Positions 45,282 through 57,437 of a DNA stretch of 64,000 nt are shown one piece after another (within the stretch, counting starts at the first letter, position 1; every line of letters begins with the position of its first letter). Under the pieces are notes generated by a model that was not told where the DNA came from, searched no databases, and saw only the letters and a list, made by a program, of their open reading frames with translations. The position numbers were made by a program, and so were the translations under genes. The stretch is from positions 434,001 to 498,000 of the forward strand of contig JANFAH010000034.1 in assembly GCA_024663395.1 (NCBI GenBank), in the 5' to 3' direction. This DNA is from Pisolithus tinctorius (lineage: Eukaryota; Basidiomycota; Agaricomycetes; Boletales; Pisolithaceae).

Positions 45282-47091
45282 TGTCACACACCAAAGGTGT
45301 TTGGTGAGGTGGACATGGATGTAGCTGATGAATGGAGATGAAGACCATAGCCCTCATGCGAAGAAGGACAGCCAGCAATGTTGGCAGTCATCCCTCGCAC
45401 AAGAATGAGTCGTCAATGCCAAAGAGAAAGGAGGAAGCGAGTTAAGCACCAATAAAATTCTTAAGCGCCCATGTATGGCATTCCGGTTTTCGATGTATCT
45501 CCACCAATTCTGCAGACACCGAAACCATTCCCACACTTGCTTGTAGTGCTCAGCCATGCGATCCTGCCTTCCAAAATTGGAAAGGATTTGCACACTCCAC
45601 ACGTTTCTACAGCACTCCCTCCAAAAGATGCTCATTTTGCTAATTCTTCTGATATGGCTGCCTCCACATCAATCATTTCACTTGTCCCCTTTGCTAGGGA
45701 CCATGGCTACATATATCTACCAGGAGTTCCTACTAGCTTCCATCCTGAAGCATCCTGGTACATCCCATCCTCATCTGCCCCCTCTCAGCCCATCCAGCTT
45801 GGACAGCATGTTCTTTTTGTCAGTATTACCTCTAGGAGGACATTCTTTGGTCGCCTCAGGTCTGTCATTTGCTTGGAAAGGTCTTATGTGGTCATTTCAG
45901 TCTCTCCAGTCCAAGAAGCATATGGATCCTGACTCCCTGCTCCCTGCAACGTCTTCATACCAGTCTCATCCATCATTCTTCCAAAATTGCGACAGCTACA
46001 GTATAATCTACTGTTCTCCACTCTCCCTGATCGCATCCATGACAAGTATGATGCACATCTTGCCTCCTTATTGCAAGATACAGCAGAAGACGCTCCCTCT
46101 TCATCCTCTCTTCCAACAGAGCCTCATTCATGAAGTCTTTTATTTGCTTCACTGAGAGGACAGTAAGTGGGGGAAAAGTTGCGATCCCCTATGCTCCTGG
46201 CACCCCACAGACCCCCAAAGCTTGACCCCTGTTGACATCTGACTCACCCTGTCTGCTTTTGGATGTACTATATTGGCATCAGATCAGCACTGCCTCTCTG
46301 TCATCCCACTTTGGCCCACAGGCAATCTCTTTGAGATGTGACATGCACAGCCTCCCCCTAATGCGATTCCAGTGCGCTTTCCCAGTTTCTGACATTACTT
46401 GACTCATACTTTGACATTCTGACTGTCTTTGACTCACCTATTGCCAATACTTACCAATCTTTTGCCCTTGCTTACTGATTCTTCACTTTTTGGCTTACTT
46501 ATCCTTACCAATGCTCACCAATGCTTTCTAAGACGATTACCCACTGCTTACATTCCTTACTCATCAGTTACCAATCACTTACCAAGTGTTTGCACCTTGT
46601 TTTCCATAGGCAACACCCCTGTACTGTATATAAGTCACTGTACTTAGGTAGCAAAAAAAAGAGACATCAGGGAGCCCCTCTTGCTCGCAATTTATCATCT
46701 CTCAGTAAATCATTCAGCAGCTTTGATAGTTGAGACTTTATTAAGGGTCTAACTATCGTCTACTTCGCTTATTATCGTCTATCATCAATCTACTTCGCTC
46801 CAAGTCCTCCCTGAGCTCAGTGCAGCTCAGAGCATCCAATTAAGTCATCATCCATTCTTCTGTAGGCTGACAGCAGTCTACCCCATCGCTTCCTCTCGCA
46901 TTCCTGCTCCTTCTTCGTCAGGAGCACCCCCAACCCTCAGCACTCATCTTTGAGTGTTGTAGTTTGCAAAAACCCTCCCAAAGAACAGGTTCCACCATCT
47001 AGGTACCGCATAGGCACACCACCACTTGCTTTCATTGTCTTTTGTGTTGGTTTTGGTTGGTTTCCACCACTGAACCTCACTTTGACTCACA
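45282..47091 (+). mobile_element. B-4, family B unit (type 1)
   Basis: 1810 bp, perfect CCGC flanks (45278-45281 and 47092-47095). Its ORF (45654 onward) has TGA at about 45930 in place of TTC, shared with B-6. TATA near 46627. Confidence 0.85.
45654..46134 (+). pseudogene. B-4 copy of the 159-aa ORF
   Basis: Starts MAASTSIISLV; interrupted after EAYGS by a TGA that B-6 also has, so these two copies descend from one broken parent. The frame continues afterwards to near 46134. Confidence 0.45.
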
Positions 47092-47745
47092 CCGCTACTG
47101 CCATGCAGACTTGCAGTACCTCATCGCAGAATATCAGTCCAAGCCTATGTGGAACCAGGATGACCTCTGAGAATACCAGTGGAAATTCGCTAAGATTTCT
47201 GCCCTGCTCATTAAAACTAAAAAGCTTGCAGAGACAGAATGTGATTCCATGTTCCTGAATGGCTTCCTGAGGGCCATCGCAGACCATATTCGTCATCGAC
47301 TCTCCATAGTCTGCACCAACCTCCAGCCTGATGATCCATACCTGCTTGCAGAAGTCATCAAAGCCACCAAGTTCCTTCTGACAGGATCCACTCTTTGTAG
47401 TGCAGTACCGACGATGGGTACTGCAGCCTCGCCAGCTGCACCTCCCTCATTGGCTTACATGCTGCAGGTGCCACCTGCTGGTACTGTTGTTAAACAGGAA
47501 TACAACTTCCAGATGCAGCCTCTGCCACAGCAATGCAGACCCAGCTGCAGTTTCTGTGCAGACCCCAACCACTGGACAAGGATGTGTGCACTCGTTGAAG
47601 TTTATATCCGCACCAGTAAGATCATGAGAGGTACAGACAACCATCTCTATCTTGCAGACAGAAGCCAAATTCCATGCTTCCCCAAGTGTAACTCACTGAG
47701 AGAGGCTGTTGACCATGTCATGGCTGACAGAGACCAGGCCAGTGC

Positions 47746-49056
47746 ATGTGCTGCGACCCCTGCTGCTCTGCGCAAGGCACCACTAACCTTTTCTGCATTG
47801 CTCATCCTGAAGTTGACATGCAGTTGGAGATCCAGCCTTCTGCCTTCTTACACACCGTCCAAGATGCCGATGAACCTGTCACAGACTTAGCTGACCCTGA
47901 CTTCCAAGCATATATCGCTCAAGCTTGGGCTACCTACCAAGCAGATAAAGGTAACAAGGGAGCAGTCATTCCCTGCAGAAAGAAAGCCCACTTTGATGGA
48001 GTTGAAATCACAGCTCGACCCATGGCACATCCTGCCAACCCTCCACGAGTCGAACCATGTGCAGCCACTGTCAAAGAGGAAATCATTTCACCTGGCATTC
48101 AAAGTTTGTGTGCCACTCACCAGGCATCCAATCCCTCTGCACCTGCACCAATATCCACCGCTATGAAACCATATGTTCCTCTGACTAATCCGACTCCGAC
48201 GCCCATGTGCAAGGGTCCTGTTCCCACGGAAATTGTTCTGCCACAGCCACTGTACCCAGCAGCTCGCAATCAAAACCAGTATCGTTACTCATTCCCTCTC
48301 AAAGATGAAGCCATGCCCAAGCATATTGTTGAGCGCATACTTGAAACCAGTGTTGCCATGCCAGTCAAAGAATTATTTGCAGTAGCTCCAGAGTTTCGCA
48401 AGCAGTTCAGAGACATCACCATGGCGAAATGCGTCACCACAAACAAGATTGAGGTAGTTTGTAGTGATGATGAGGAAGGAGTACAAGTGAATGAGCTGAC
48501 CAGCCACGATCCTCAAAGAACCACATGCAAATATGGAGACCGCATTATCCGCGGTGACGATGGCTCCATTGTGGCTCACCACACCCTACCGCTCTGCTGC
48601 ATCGAAGCCAAGGTCCCTGGGACTGACATCACCATCAATTGCATACTTGATTCTGGTTCAGAAATTGTCGCCATGCCCAGGCGTGTTTGGGAAAAGATTG
48701 GGCTTCCATTGTGCTGTGATCATCTCATGACTATGACATCTGCTAATATGTCTAAAGACACTACTGTAGGCATGCTAGAGAACCTGAAACTCGACTTTGG
48801 AGCCAGGCCAGTCATGCTGCAGGTTCAAGTAATTGAACATGCCAACTTTGACATGCTCCTCGGACATCCATTCATTTGCCTTATGAGTGCAGTAACAAAT
48901 GACTATCCCAACAGTGGACAGCGGATCACTCTCCAAGACCCAAACGATGGCTGCAAGTACACTTTGCCCACACGCCCATGGCGCAAGGGCTGTCCACACT
49001 GCAAGTGCAGCAAGCACTGCCATAGCCACCAAAGTATAGTCAAATGGGGTTTTTGA
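47746..49056 (+). CDS. A3 gag-protease frame, intact 436 codons
   Basis: Open from within the gag overlap to the stop at 49054-49056. The first third is Pro/Thr-rich spacer (VEEEIISPGIQ-like block). The protease has LDSGSEIVAM at about 48650-48680 and a downstream hydrophobic LLGHPFICLM. The tail is rich in Cys and His (CPHCKCSKHCHSHQ), which could bind zinc, and lies before the frameshift site. No ATG is required if it is entered by a frameshift from gag. It cuts the gag-pol polyprotein in the assembled particle. Confidence 0.8.
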   Translation: MCCDPCCSAQGTTNLFCIAHPEVDMQLEIQPSAFLHTVQDADEPVTDLADPDFQAYIAQAWATYQADKGNKGAVIPCRKKAHFDGVEITARPMAHPANPPRVEPCAATVKEEIISPGIQSLCATHQASNPSAPAPISTAMKPYVPLTNPTPTPMCKGPVPTEIVLPQPLYPAARNQNQYRYSFPLKDEAMPKHIVERILETSVAMPVKELFAVAPEFRKQFRDITMAKCVTTNKIEVVCSDDEEGVQVNELTSHDPQRTTCKYGDRIIRGDDGSIVAHHTLPLCCIEAKVPGTDITINCILDSGSEIVAMPRRVWEKIGLPLCCDHLMTMTSANMSKDTTVGMLENLKLDFGARPVMLQVQVIEHANFDMLLGHPFICLMSAVTNDYPNSGQRITLQDPNDGCKYTLPTRPWRKGCPHCKCSKHCHSHQSIVKWGF

Positions 49057-51333
49057 ATATCGATGATCCACCAAACAGTCGGGGAGAGCCTACTAAGACG
49101 TCCTGTTTCCTATTTAGCTGCTGTTATCCATTCCTCAGTCCTACTGTCTCATCACTAGCCTTCACTTTGATGACCTTCTCTTTGCCCATGGCACCCATAC
49201 TGCGGAACATACCCACTGGAATACCCTCACCTGCTTTCACTTTCCTCTCTTCCACTCAGACAATACTAAACCCCTCTGCTATAGCCACATTCGGCAGCGT
49301 TTATCAACTAGATCCTGTGGTTTGCACCCTTGTTTACAAGGCAGTTGCCAAGAAGGTTCGGACAGTACCTGCCCCAATGGCGGAAGAATACCACATCATG
49401 CACAGCCTGCCTGACGACCCGCTCACTGGTCTCCAACCACTTCCAACCCATCCACCAGACTTCACTCTGGGCATCCGCTTCACTGCTGAATGGGCCATGG
49501 AACTTGACCTCAATCCTGCAGATTGGCTTTGGCCAGAAGAACTTAAACTTGTAACTTGGCTCGTTTCGGTCCATGAGCTCACATTCGCTTGGGACATTAC
49601 AGAGTGTGGACACCTAGATGAATGGTATTTTCCACCAGTAAAGATTCCTACGATTCTGCACACGCCTTGGGTCCAATGCAATATCCCTATCCCAAACGTG
49701 ATACATGCCCAAGTCATAGACATGATTAAAGATCGCATCAAGTCCAGCATGTATGAACCTTCTACAGTGGCTTGCCACTCCTGCTGGTTCTGCGTAGTAA
49801 AGAAAGATGGAAAGTCTCTTTGCCTTGTGCATGACTTACAGCCACTGAATGCAGTGACCATCTGTGATGTGTCTGTTCTGCCCTTTGTAGAACACCTCGC
49901 AGAATCCTTTGCTGGATATGCAGTGTATGTGATGATGGACCTCTACTCCGGGTATGACCAGCGCGCACTTCATGTCAATTCCCACGACCTCACCACCTTC
50001 GGTACCCCGCTCAGACCACATCAGCTTACTACTCTGCTGCAAGGTCATGCAAACGTGGTACAGGTATACCAGGGAGATACTGCATTTGTTCTCCAGGATG
50101 AGATCCTGCATCATACCTTGCCCTTCATAGATGACATCCCCATAAAATCCGAGACCACCCACTATCAGCGTGCAGACGGGTCCTATGAGACTATCCTGGA
50201 GAATCCTGGGATTCAGAAATTTATCTGGAACCACTGTATAGTCATTAACCGAATCCTTCAGCGGTTGCAGAACATCGGAGCCACCGTCTCAGCAAAGAAG
50301 TTCATGCTAGCCGCTCTGTCCGCTGTGATCGTTGGCCACAAGTGCACCTTTGAAGGTCGCATTCCTGAAGAAAGCAAAGTGCAGAAGATCTGCGACTGGC
50401 CCGAGTGCCACAACCTGACACAGGTCCATGGTTTCCTTGGTGTCTGCAGAGTGCTAAGCATCTTCATCAAAGATTTCACCAAGATTGTGCAGCCACTAGT
50501 CACGCTCATGCAGAAAGACATACCATTCACATGGGATGAACCGCAATGCGCTGCCATGCACCGAAGAATTGACTACAAGTGCGGTCGCAAAGTAATTTTG
50601 GCAGTTGACACATCAGTCATCGCAGTTGGCTACATCCTCTACCAGCTCGGCAAAGATGGCAGACGGTACCCAAGTTGCTTTGGATCCATCACCCACAATG
50701 AAGTGGAAAGCTGCTACTCCCAGGCCAAGCTTGAGTTGTATGGTCTCTTCTGCACATTGCACATGGTACACGTATACATCTTCAGTCTCACTAACTTCAC
50801 TGTGGAGGTAGATGTGAAGTATATTAAGGGCATGATAAATAACCCAGATCTGCAGCCTAACATGACAATCAATCGCTGGATCACTGGTGTCCTCCTCTTC
50901 TCGTTCAGACTTGTCCACATTCCTGTGGACAGGCATGCCAGTCCTGATGGCTTGTCCTGCTGTCCATGGTTGGAAGTTGACCCACCTGAGGATGACAACC
51001 ATGAGGATTGGCTAGACTGTTTTTACTCTTTTTCTACACAGGCTGTCAATGACTGCCTGCCTCCTATGTCACCTTCCAGTCGAGATCACCATCCCCTACT
51101 GCCACCTGCTTACCATCAGGCGAGCCTCCCGCCACCTGCATCCTTCTATCTCGCATTCTCTGCGACTGCTGATGTCAATAACCCTTCTGATACCCTTGAT
51201 GACCCTGCTATTCTGCAGTCCACAAAAGCTCAGGCACATGAAGCGAAGATAGAAATGATCTGGGCATTCCTCGTGACCTGCGAGCGACCTCCTGACCTTA
51301 CTGATGCACAGTATTCATCTTTCTTTAATTCGG
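49044..51333 (+). CDS. pol: A3 pol: RT, RNase H and start of integrase (continues at 53190)
   Basis: Open from the slippery site to the B-5 insertion. RT motifs are VHDLQPLNAVT, MMDLYSGYDQR and LPFIDDIPIK (FIDD at the active site). RNase H has AVDTSVIAVGYIL and VEVDVKYIKGM. About 15 codons around the sequence between CAAM and RRIDY are deleted in frame relative to A1 and A2. Joining 51333 to 53190, with one TCGG removed, keeps the frame through the integrase, so before B-5 landed this was one open polyprotein of some 1190 codons. Confidence 0.9.
49047..49053 (+). promoter_or_regulatory. Putative -1 frameshift heptamer G_GGT_TTT (A3)
   Basis: The protease frame reads TGG GGT TTT TGA; the pol frame reads GGG TTT TTG AAT. 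Slippery heptamer abutting the stop codon, as in A1, A2 and G. Confidence 0.7.
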
Positions 51334-53185
51334 TGTCACACACCAAAGGTGTTGTGGACATGGTTACAGCTGACTCTGCCTAACTCGTTGACGAGTTGCG
51401 CACAATGCCCAAGCATGCAGATGAAGACTAAAGGCCTCATGCGTAGAAAGACTGTTGGACGTGAACAGTCGTCCTTCGCACAAGAACGAGTCGTCAGTGC
51501 TAGAGAGAGGAGAGGAAGCGAGTTGAGCGCGCATTAAAGGTTTTTAGCGCCCGTGTACGGCATTCCGGTTTTCATCGTATCTCCACCATTTCCAAAGATA
51601 TCGACTCCATTCCCATGCTCGCTTAAAGTGCTCAGCCCCACGATTCTTCCTTCCAAATTTGGAGAGGATCCTCGCACCCTACGTGTTTCTACAGCACTCC
51701 ATCCATCAGATGCTCATTTTGCTAAGTCCATCAATCATGGCCACCTCTTCGTCAGTCGTCTCGCTTGTCTCGTTTGCCAGAGACAATGGCTACGTATATC
51801 TGCCAGGCATTCCCACCAGCTTCCGTCCTGGAGCCCCCTGGTTCATCCCATCATTGTCAGCCCCGTCCCGTCCCATGCAGCTTGGTCAGTGTGTTCTCCT
51901 TGTCAGTATGACTTCCAGAAGGACGTTCTTTGGTCGCCTCAGGTCTGTCACTCGGTTAGAAAGGTCTTATGTGGTCGTTTCAGTCTCCCCTCTTGATGAA
52001 GCATATGGATCGTTCCTCCCTGCTCCCTGCACCGTCTTTGTTCCAATCTCGTCCATCATTCTTCCCGCATTGCGACAGCTGCAGCATAGTCTACTGTTCT
52101 CCAGCCTCCCTGATCGCATCCATGATGGGTATGACATGCATCTTGCCTTCTTACTGCAAGATCCAGCAGAAGATGTCCCCCCTTCTCCTCCTCCTCCATC
52201 AGAACCCTGTTCATGAAGTTTTTGTTAACTTCGCTGAGAGGATGAAAAGGGTGGGAGACGCGATCGCGTATGCTCCCATTGCTCCACAGACCCCCAACGC
52301 CCTAGCCCCCTTTGACGCCTGACTCATGCCCTTCAATTCTGGAATTAATACTTCCCTGTCTGGAAACACCCTCCATCTGTCATGCCATCTTTGGATCTAG
52401 AGATGTCTCCGCCGAGATCTAACTTGCATCGCCACCCCCTAATGTGATATCAGTGTGCTTACTCAGTTTCTGATTCTATTTGACTCATTTTGTGATATTT
52501 TGACTATCCTTGACTCGTTCATTGCCAGTACTTACCAATCCTCTTTGCTTGCTTACTTTTCATTTCTCGCTTACTCATCATGGTTACTCAGTCCTTACTC
52601 ATTACTTACCAAGTGTTTGTGCCTTGTTTGTCACAAGCAGTGCTTCCCCCACAGTATATAAACCCCCATGTACTTAGCTACCCACAATCAATCAAGAAGC
52701 AATTCAGAAGTCATCCAGCAGTCAGTTCAGTGCCTATCTCATTGTCGACAGTTGAGGCTCCACGAAGGGGTCTATCTGTCGTCATTCATATACTTGGTAG
52801 TTGAGGCTCATTCGGAAGAGTCTATCTGCCTCCATCATTCATCTGAAGCTTCTTCTTAGTCAGCAGTCTTAGTCATCCATCCACTCCTGCATAACTCGTC
52901 ATCGACTTGCACCAGGAGCATATTCTATCAAAAGTCCATTACCCCCAAGTACTTTCAGCTGAACACCTTCACTCTGTTCAGCATCCCCTTCCCAATCATC
53001 ATCCATTTGTCTTCTCCTGCATAACTCGTCGACGACTTGCACCAGGAGCACCTCCACTTGAAGTTCCCCCCCACATTTAGGTTTCTGCACTCCAGGTTCC
53101 GCGGAGGCACACCACCACTCGCTCATATTTGTCTTTTGTGTTGGTTTTGGTTGGTTTTCACCACCTTTCCACACTTTGACTCACA
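51334..53185 (+). mobile_element. B-5, family B unit (type 2)
   Basis: 1852 bp, perfect TCGG flanks (51330-51333 and 53186-53189). It carries an intact 159-codon ORF, a TATA box near 52655, two imperfect direct repeats (AGTTGAGGCTC..) near 52750-52830, and two hairpins CTCCTG..CAGGAG near 52885 and 53015. Confidence 0.85.
51737..52216 (+). CDS. 159-aa ORF in B-5
   Basis: ATG at 51737 in good context (A at -3, G at +4), stop at 52214-52216. Same length and blocks as B-1 and B-3. Function unknown. Confidence 0.5.
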   Translation: MATSSSVVSLVSFARDNGYVYLPGIPTSFRPGAPWFIPSLSAPSRPMQLGQCVLLVSMTSRRTFFGRLRSVTRLERSYVVVSVSPLDEAYGSFLPAPCTVFVPISSIILPALRQLQHSLLFSSLPDRIHDGYDMHLAFLLQDPAEDVPPSPPPPSEPCS

Positions 53186-53189
53186 TCGG

Positions 53190-54475
53190 CCAGCCACTTC
53201 TTCCTCCTAGATGGTAACTTATGGCATAGGGAACTGCATGGATGGCACCAGCTAGTTGTCGACGAGTCTAAGCGGTATCATCTCATCAAGGAAGCGCATG
53301 ACGACCTTGGACACAAGGGTGTCTTCACAGTCTGCACATGCCTTCTCCTCTGCTTTTGGTGGCCTCTTCTTGTCAAGGATGTGAAGTGGTATGTTTGCAC
53401 TTGTCACGAATGCCAGATCCACCAGACACAAAAGCTTCATATCCCCCCCACTGTACCCATGATAGGGGGCCTGTTTCATAAAGCTCACATTGACACAATG
53501 CTGATGCCCAAAGCCGGCAGCTACTGCTACATAGTACAGGCTCGTTGCATGCTCACCTCATACCCCAAATGGTGCATGTTGCGTGCAGAAAATAGTACCA
53601 TGCTTGCATCCTTCATCTTCGAGGACATTCTATGCTGCTGGGGTCTGCTCGCCAATATTGTCACTGACAATGGTCCCGTGTTCATCCAAGCCTTAGATGC
53701 CCTAGCTGTGCAATATCATATCTGTCACATCCGTATCTCTCCTTACAACTCTCAGGCTAACAGCATTGTAGAGCATCTCCACTATGATGTTCACGAGGCT
53801 ATCATGAAGAGCTGCGAAAATGATGACTGCCACTGGCACACTGTTGCACACTCTGTGTTCTCAGCCAAGCGGGTCACCATCTTGAAATCCATGGGTTTAT
53901 CCCCTTACTTCATGGTACACAGTGTCAAACTGCTGTTCCTGTTTGACCTCACTGAAGCTACCTTCCTCTTACCCCTATCCTGCAATGATGCAACACCACT
54001 GACTACCACAGAACTGATAGCTTGGCGAGCGCACCAGTTACAGAAGCGTCAGGATGACTTAGACCAGGTCCATGGCAATGTCCTCCGTGCATGCTTCCAG
54101 TCTATCCAGCAGTTCAAAACCGCCTTTCAGCATCGCATTAAAGACCATAACTTCGCTCCCAGCGCCCTTGTGCTTGTTCGCAACTCCCGCATAGAGAAAG
54201 AGCTGAACCAGAAGACAAAGCCACAGTACACTGGTCCCATGGTTGTCCTTCGTTGGACCACTGGGGGCTCATACCTGCTGGCCAAGTTGGATGGCTCCAT
54301 CTCCAAACTCCGCTTTGCTGCATTCTGTTTACTTCCCTACCACCCATGGTCTCAAACCTGTGTGACCGTGACTCGCATTACTGGGTTGGATGATGAAGAA
54401 CTAGACTGCCTTCTTGAAGAGGCTGAGGATGACCCCACTGATGATGATATCGAGGCTTTTGCCACAGACAGCTGA
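53190..54475 (+). CDS. pol: A3 integrase (3' part of pol), intact
   Basis: Continues pol after B-5 without stops. HHCC finger ends TCHECQ; core residues are D in HIDTML, D in VTDNGP and E in SIVEHL. The C-terminal domain has YTGPMVV and LDGSISK; the acidic tail ends FATDS. No chromodomain is visible, in contrast to D and G, which fits a different target choice (4-bp CpG-centred duplications). Confidence 0.88.
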
Positions 54476-55355
54476 CTATCTGCCCTTTCCAGTGTCCACA
54501 GTCTGTCCATTGTGCAATTCCCCTGTACCCTTGTCTCCCACAATACCCCTACCTCCTTCCATGGCTGCACCTGCCCCCCCATGGCTTCTTCCAATACCCT
54601 CATTCCTTCTCCCATACTGACTGGGGACAGTCAGTGTTCAAAGTCCCCTGCAGGGGTGACCCGCATACCACTCACTCCATCTGATACCAAACATGGTCCG
54701 TTTCCTCTTATCTGTTTTACCCCGGGTTTCGTCCAGAGACCTCTGTTCCACCCCAGGTTTCGTCCGGTGATTCTAATGATAACTAGTCCTTACACCAAAA
54801 ACATAAAAACCGCTAACAAAAAGGCAAAAACCATCTGGCAAAATAACAAAACCCCAAATAAGTATATAGCTAACACACTGTCTTTCCTATCTCTCTTACT
54901 AGTCTCGCTGATACCATCTTCGGCCACTCTATACCATGGATACTTGCAACCACCCCATGCATTTCTTCTTCGAACACGCAGTCAGCATGCGCCCCTTGGT
55001 CTTCTTCCCTTTCAGTTCGTTCTCTGTTTCCTTACAATTAATACCCAAAGACTGTCACAGTTACCCAATAAACAGTCCCTTCGCTCTCTCTTCAACGCTT
55101 CATCACACCCTACCATCAAGATTGTTTCACGAGGACATACTGCTGAGAGAAGTCAAAAGTCACATGAAAAAGACAAGTCGGGTGGTACCCTGCACACCAT
55201 ATATTACCGCAGCCGCACTTTCCTGTGGCGCATCTTCAAGCATGTCTAGTCATTCACAACTTTGCACAGAAGCAAGCAAAGTGGTATATTTAGCACGGTA
55301 TGTGCTGACATGTGGATGGGACAGTACAATGAATCTGAACTAACTACAAATGTTC
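54476..55355 (+). other. A3 3' non-coding segment with first terminal motif
   Basis: The hairpin motif CTGACTGGGGACAGTCAG and AAGTCCCCTGCAGG lies at 54617-54655; the second copy is at 56732-56768 before the LTR. No supported gene on the plus strand. Confidence 0.55.
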
Positions 55356-56457
55356 CTATTCCACCCCAATCTTCTCCAGAGCTTCAGCGAGTTGATCAAT
55401 GTGCACCTGCAGGCGAAGGTATGCAGCCTGCGACTCTGTGGCCTCGGCACGCAGCAGCCTCAGTGACTGCAAGAGGTCGGCCACAACCTTGACATCAAGC
55501 CAACTATGCACTGGTGCCTTCCCCTTCATGCACATGTGGCTCTTGACCACTTCCACCTTGTTGTCATCAACAGCCCTCTTGGAAGGGCCGGCCTTTGTGG
55601 ACCTCGAAGCCTGGGCTGTGAACCATTAACTTTGCACCTCCCGAGATGGGATCACTACTTACCGACCAATGTGCCTGCCTGCGCTCTCTTTCCCATGGCC
55701 TTTGTTGACTTCTCGCACCTTTGCTTCATCTGTGTGCAGCCATTGGATGTGCGGCCGATGGGACCTGTGCACGTGGCATTCCTGACCAGGCAACACACAC
55801 AGGGCACCTTGTGGAGAATAGAACCAGGTAGGATGACGATCTTCAGCTCGTCCTCGTCCTTGCTCTCAGCGACCATCTGCCATGATCGCTTGGGACTCCA
55901 GTGTCAGCTGCTACCACATCATACAAACTGCGCACTCACCTTTCGAACCAGCTGGGCTACAACCTCAACATGTGACATTTTCTCTGTCACCACCGGCACC
56001 ACGACACTCACACCTTGCTCGCTGACAGCCTGTGCAGTCTCCTCGCCCATCTGCACATCTTCGTTGGCCTTTCCATGTGCAATCTCCTTGGCCACCCACC
56101 TCTCATAGGCCTCATCAGCCTCTGTGATAGCAGGTCCATCCGCTGCATCTATCTTGGTGTCGATGCCCAGTGCTTGCCCATGCTCGACAATGGGGTACAC
56201 CTCCCCCTAGAAGACAGTCAATGCTGTGGGTCTCAGACGGCTTTCCCACTTACTGTTCTCTCCTCCCATTGGCACATCCACATGACCTTCTCCTCCCACA
56301 GCTCCTCCTTGTCATCCGGGAGGCACCTCGCCTCAGCGACCAGAGCTGTGGAGGCAACGATGAACTTCGCCTTTAAAGCAGTCTTCTCTGCTTCGATCAG
56401 GTTGGGGGTGGCTGTGCATATGAGCTGGGACAGATGGGGGGCATGGTTGGCAGACAT
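55356..56457 (-). CDS. A3 antisense zinc-cluster gene, intact four-exon model (318 aa)
   Basis: Exons: 56457-56254 (204), 56206-55940 (267), 55888-55663 (226), 55615-55356 (260); the total of 957 bases is divisible by three and stop-free. Introns of 47, 51 and 47 bp have GTAAGT/GTGAGT donors and branch-like TTGAC, CTGAC and TTAAT. The N-terminus is MSANHAPHLSQLI; exon 2 is charged; exon 3 holds the cysteine cluster (C-x2-C-x6-C-x7-S-x2-C-x6-C), where the fourth Cys of the Zn2Cys6 pattern is Ser in this copy. Exon 4 has a basic patch and a leucine-heptad-like end (YLRLQVHIDQLAEALEKIG) suitable for a coiled coil. A TATA box lies about 80 bases upstream. Role is inferred only: perhaps a DNA-binding regulator of the element or host. 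Confidence 0.75.
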
Positions 56458-56532
56458 GGTGAGAATATTAGATGCAATGGATGGAGGGGAGGAAAGAATC
56501 AAATCGATGCAAAGGTTTGAGCCACACACTAA

Positions 56533-56542
56533 CAATTATATA
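56533..56542 (-). promoter_or_regulatory. TATA box of the A3 antisense gene
   Basis: TATATAATTG on the minus strand, 76-85 bases before the ATG, in a segment conserved among the three A copies (GTTTGAGCCAC.CACTAAC.. on the plus strand). Confidence 0.6.
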
Positions 56543-56768
56543 CTTAGCGGCCATGAGGCACTTATGTCATCGGTCTGGATGCCTATACATGGTATTCAAT
56601 GGCCTTCTCACATTCCTTGGCTCTATGCTTCCTTCGCTTCTATGCAGAACTCACTGGTGTTCTTGAACCCTTGGTACCACACTGTTGCCATCACCACATG
56701 GCAAGCTATTTATGTCTTCTGCGCCATGTGGCTGACCAGGGACAGTCAGCATCTAAGTCCCCTGCAGG

Positions 56769-57433
56769 TGTAAGGAATCTGCATTCCCTGGACATGTGAG
56801 CCCCTATCATTAACCGTTCTGTGACTACTGTTACATCTGCTCCCCTCTCACATTCACCATTGTTCACGTGCTACCTTCCCATGCCCTCACTCCCTCTTGC
56901 ACAGTGCTATACCTGCAGCCACTGTGCTCTGGTCATTGTTTTTCCTTGGACTCTTTTTCTTATCATGGTCTCTATTCCTTTAGTGCTTGTAGTATACCCT
57001 CGGCCTCTGTTCTGGCCTGTCTTCTGTGCATGCGCTGTCGCGCGGCTTTCCTTTACTGTACCCTGTCTTACTTAGGTTCCGGGTTTTCCTGGACTATAAA
57101 GCGCTGTACTTAGGTACAGAAGGATACCTTTTGGCACTCAGAAGGTCACCACAAGTTTCCTTTGCACCTGGTCTACACCGCATGTCTTGCATTCTGCTGC
57201 ACATGAACTATGTATACCGCTCACACTGCTTGCATCACCAGTACTACTCCATGGACCATGCTGTGCATGTCATGAATCACTACCACTACAAAGTGCTGGG
57301 TCTCACCTTCTAGTTCTGACAGTCCAGAATCCCTTGGGATGAACAATTCATTCCCTTCATTTTTTTTATTTTTTTATTGTTGTTATCTAAGCCATCTAGC
57401 TTGTATTATACAGCTACTTGGACTTTTCCTACA
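56769..57433 (+). repeat. A3 3' LTR
   Basis: TGTAAGGAATCTG to TTTTCCTACA, 665 bp, with the TATA and TGTACTTAGGTAC motif near 57097-57117. CCAG follows. Confidence 0.9.
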
Positions 57434-57437
57434 CCAG

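Larger units (their letters stand above)
44406..47890 (+). pseudogene. gag: A3 gag, split by B-4, two stops
   Basis: The frame opens at 44406 just after the primer site (MRDSAVASRR). It meets TAG at 44865 (CAG in A2), continues in frame to 45281, is split by B-4, resumes at 47096, and meets TGA at 47167 (GGA or AGA in the other copies). From 47249 it is open to 47890. It carries the knuckle CSFCADPNHWTRMC at about 47550. A conserved -1 switch to the protease frame follows within 47746-47890. Of the three A copies this gag is the most complete. Confidence 0.85.
35011..57433 (+). mobile_element. A3, best-preserved family A element
   Basis: Flanked by identical CCAG (35007-35010 and 57434-57437), inside E gag. 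Its 5' LTR is split by G (35403-43461) and a solo A LTR (43551-44205). B-4 interrupts gag and B-5 interrupts pol. After removing these, protease and pol are open, and the antisense gene is intact. Confidence 0.9.
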
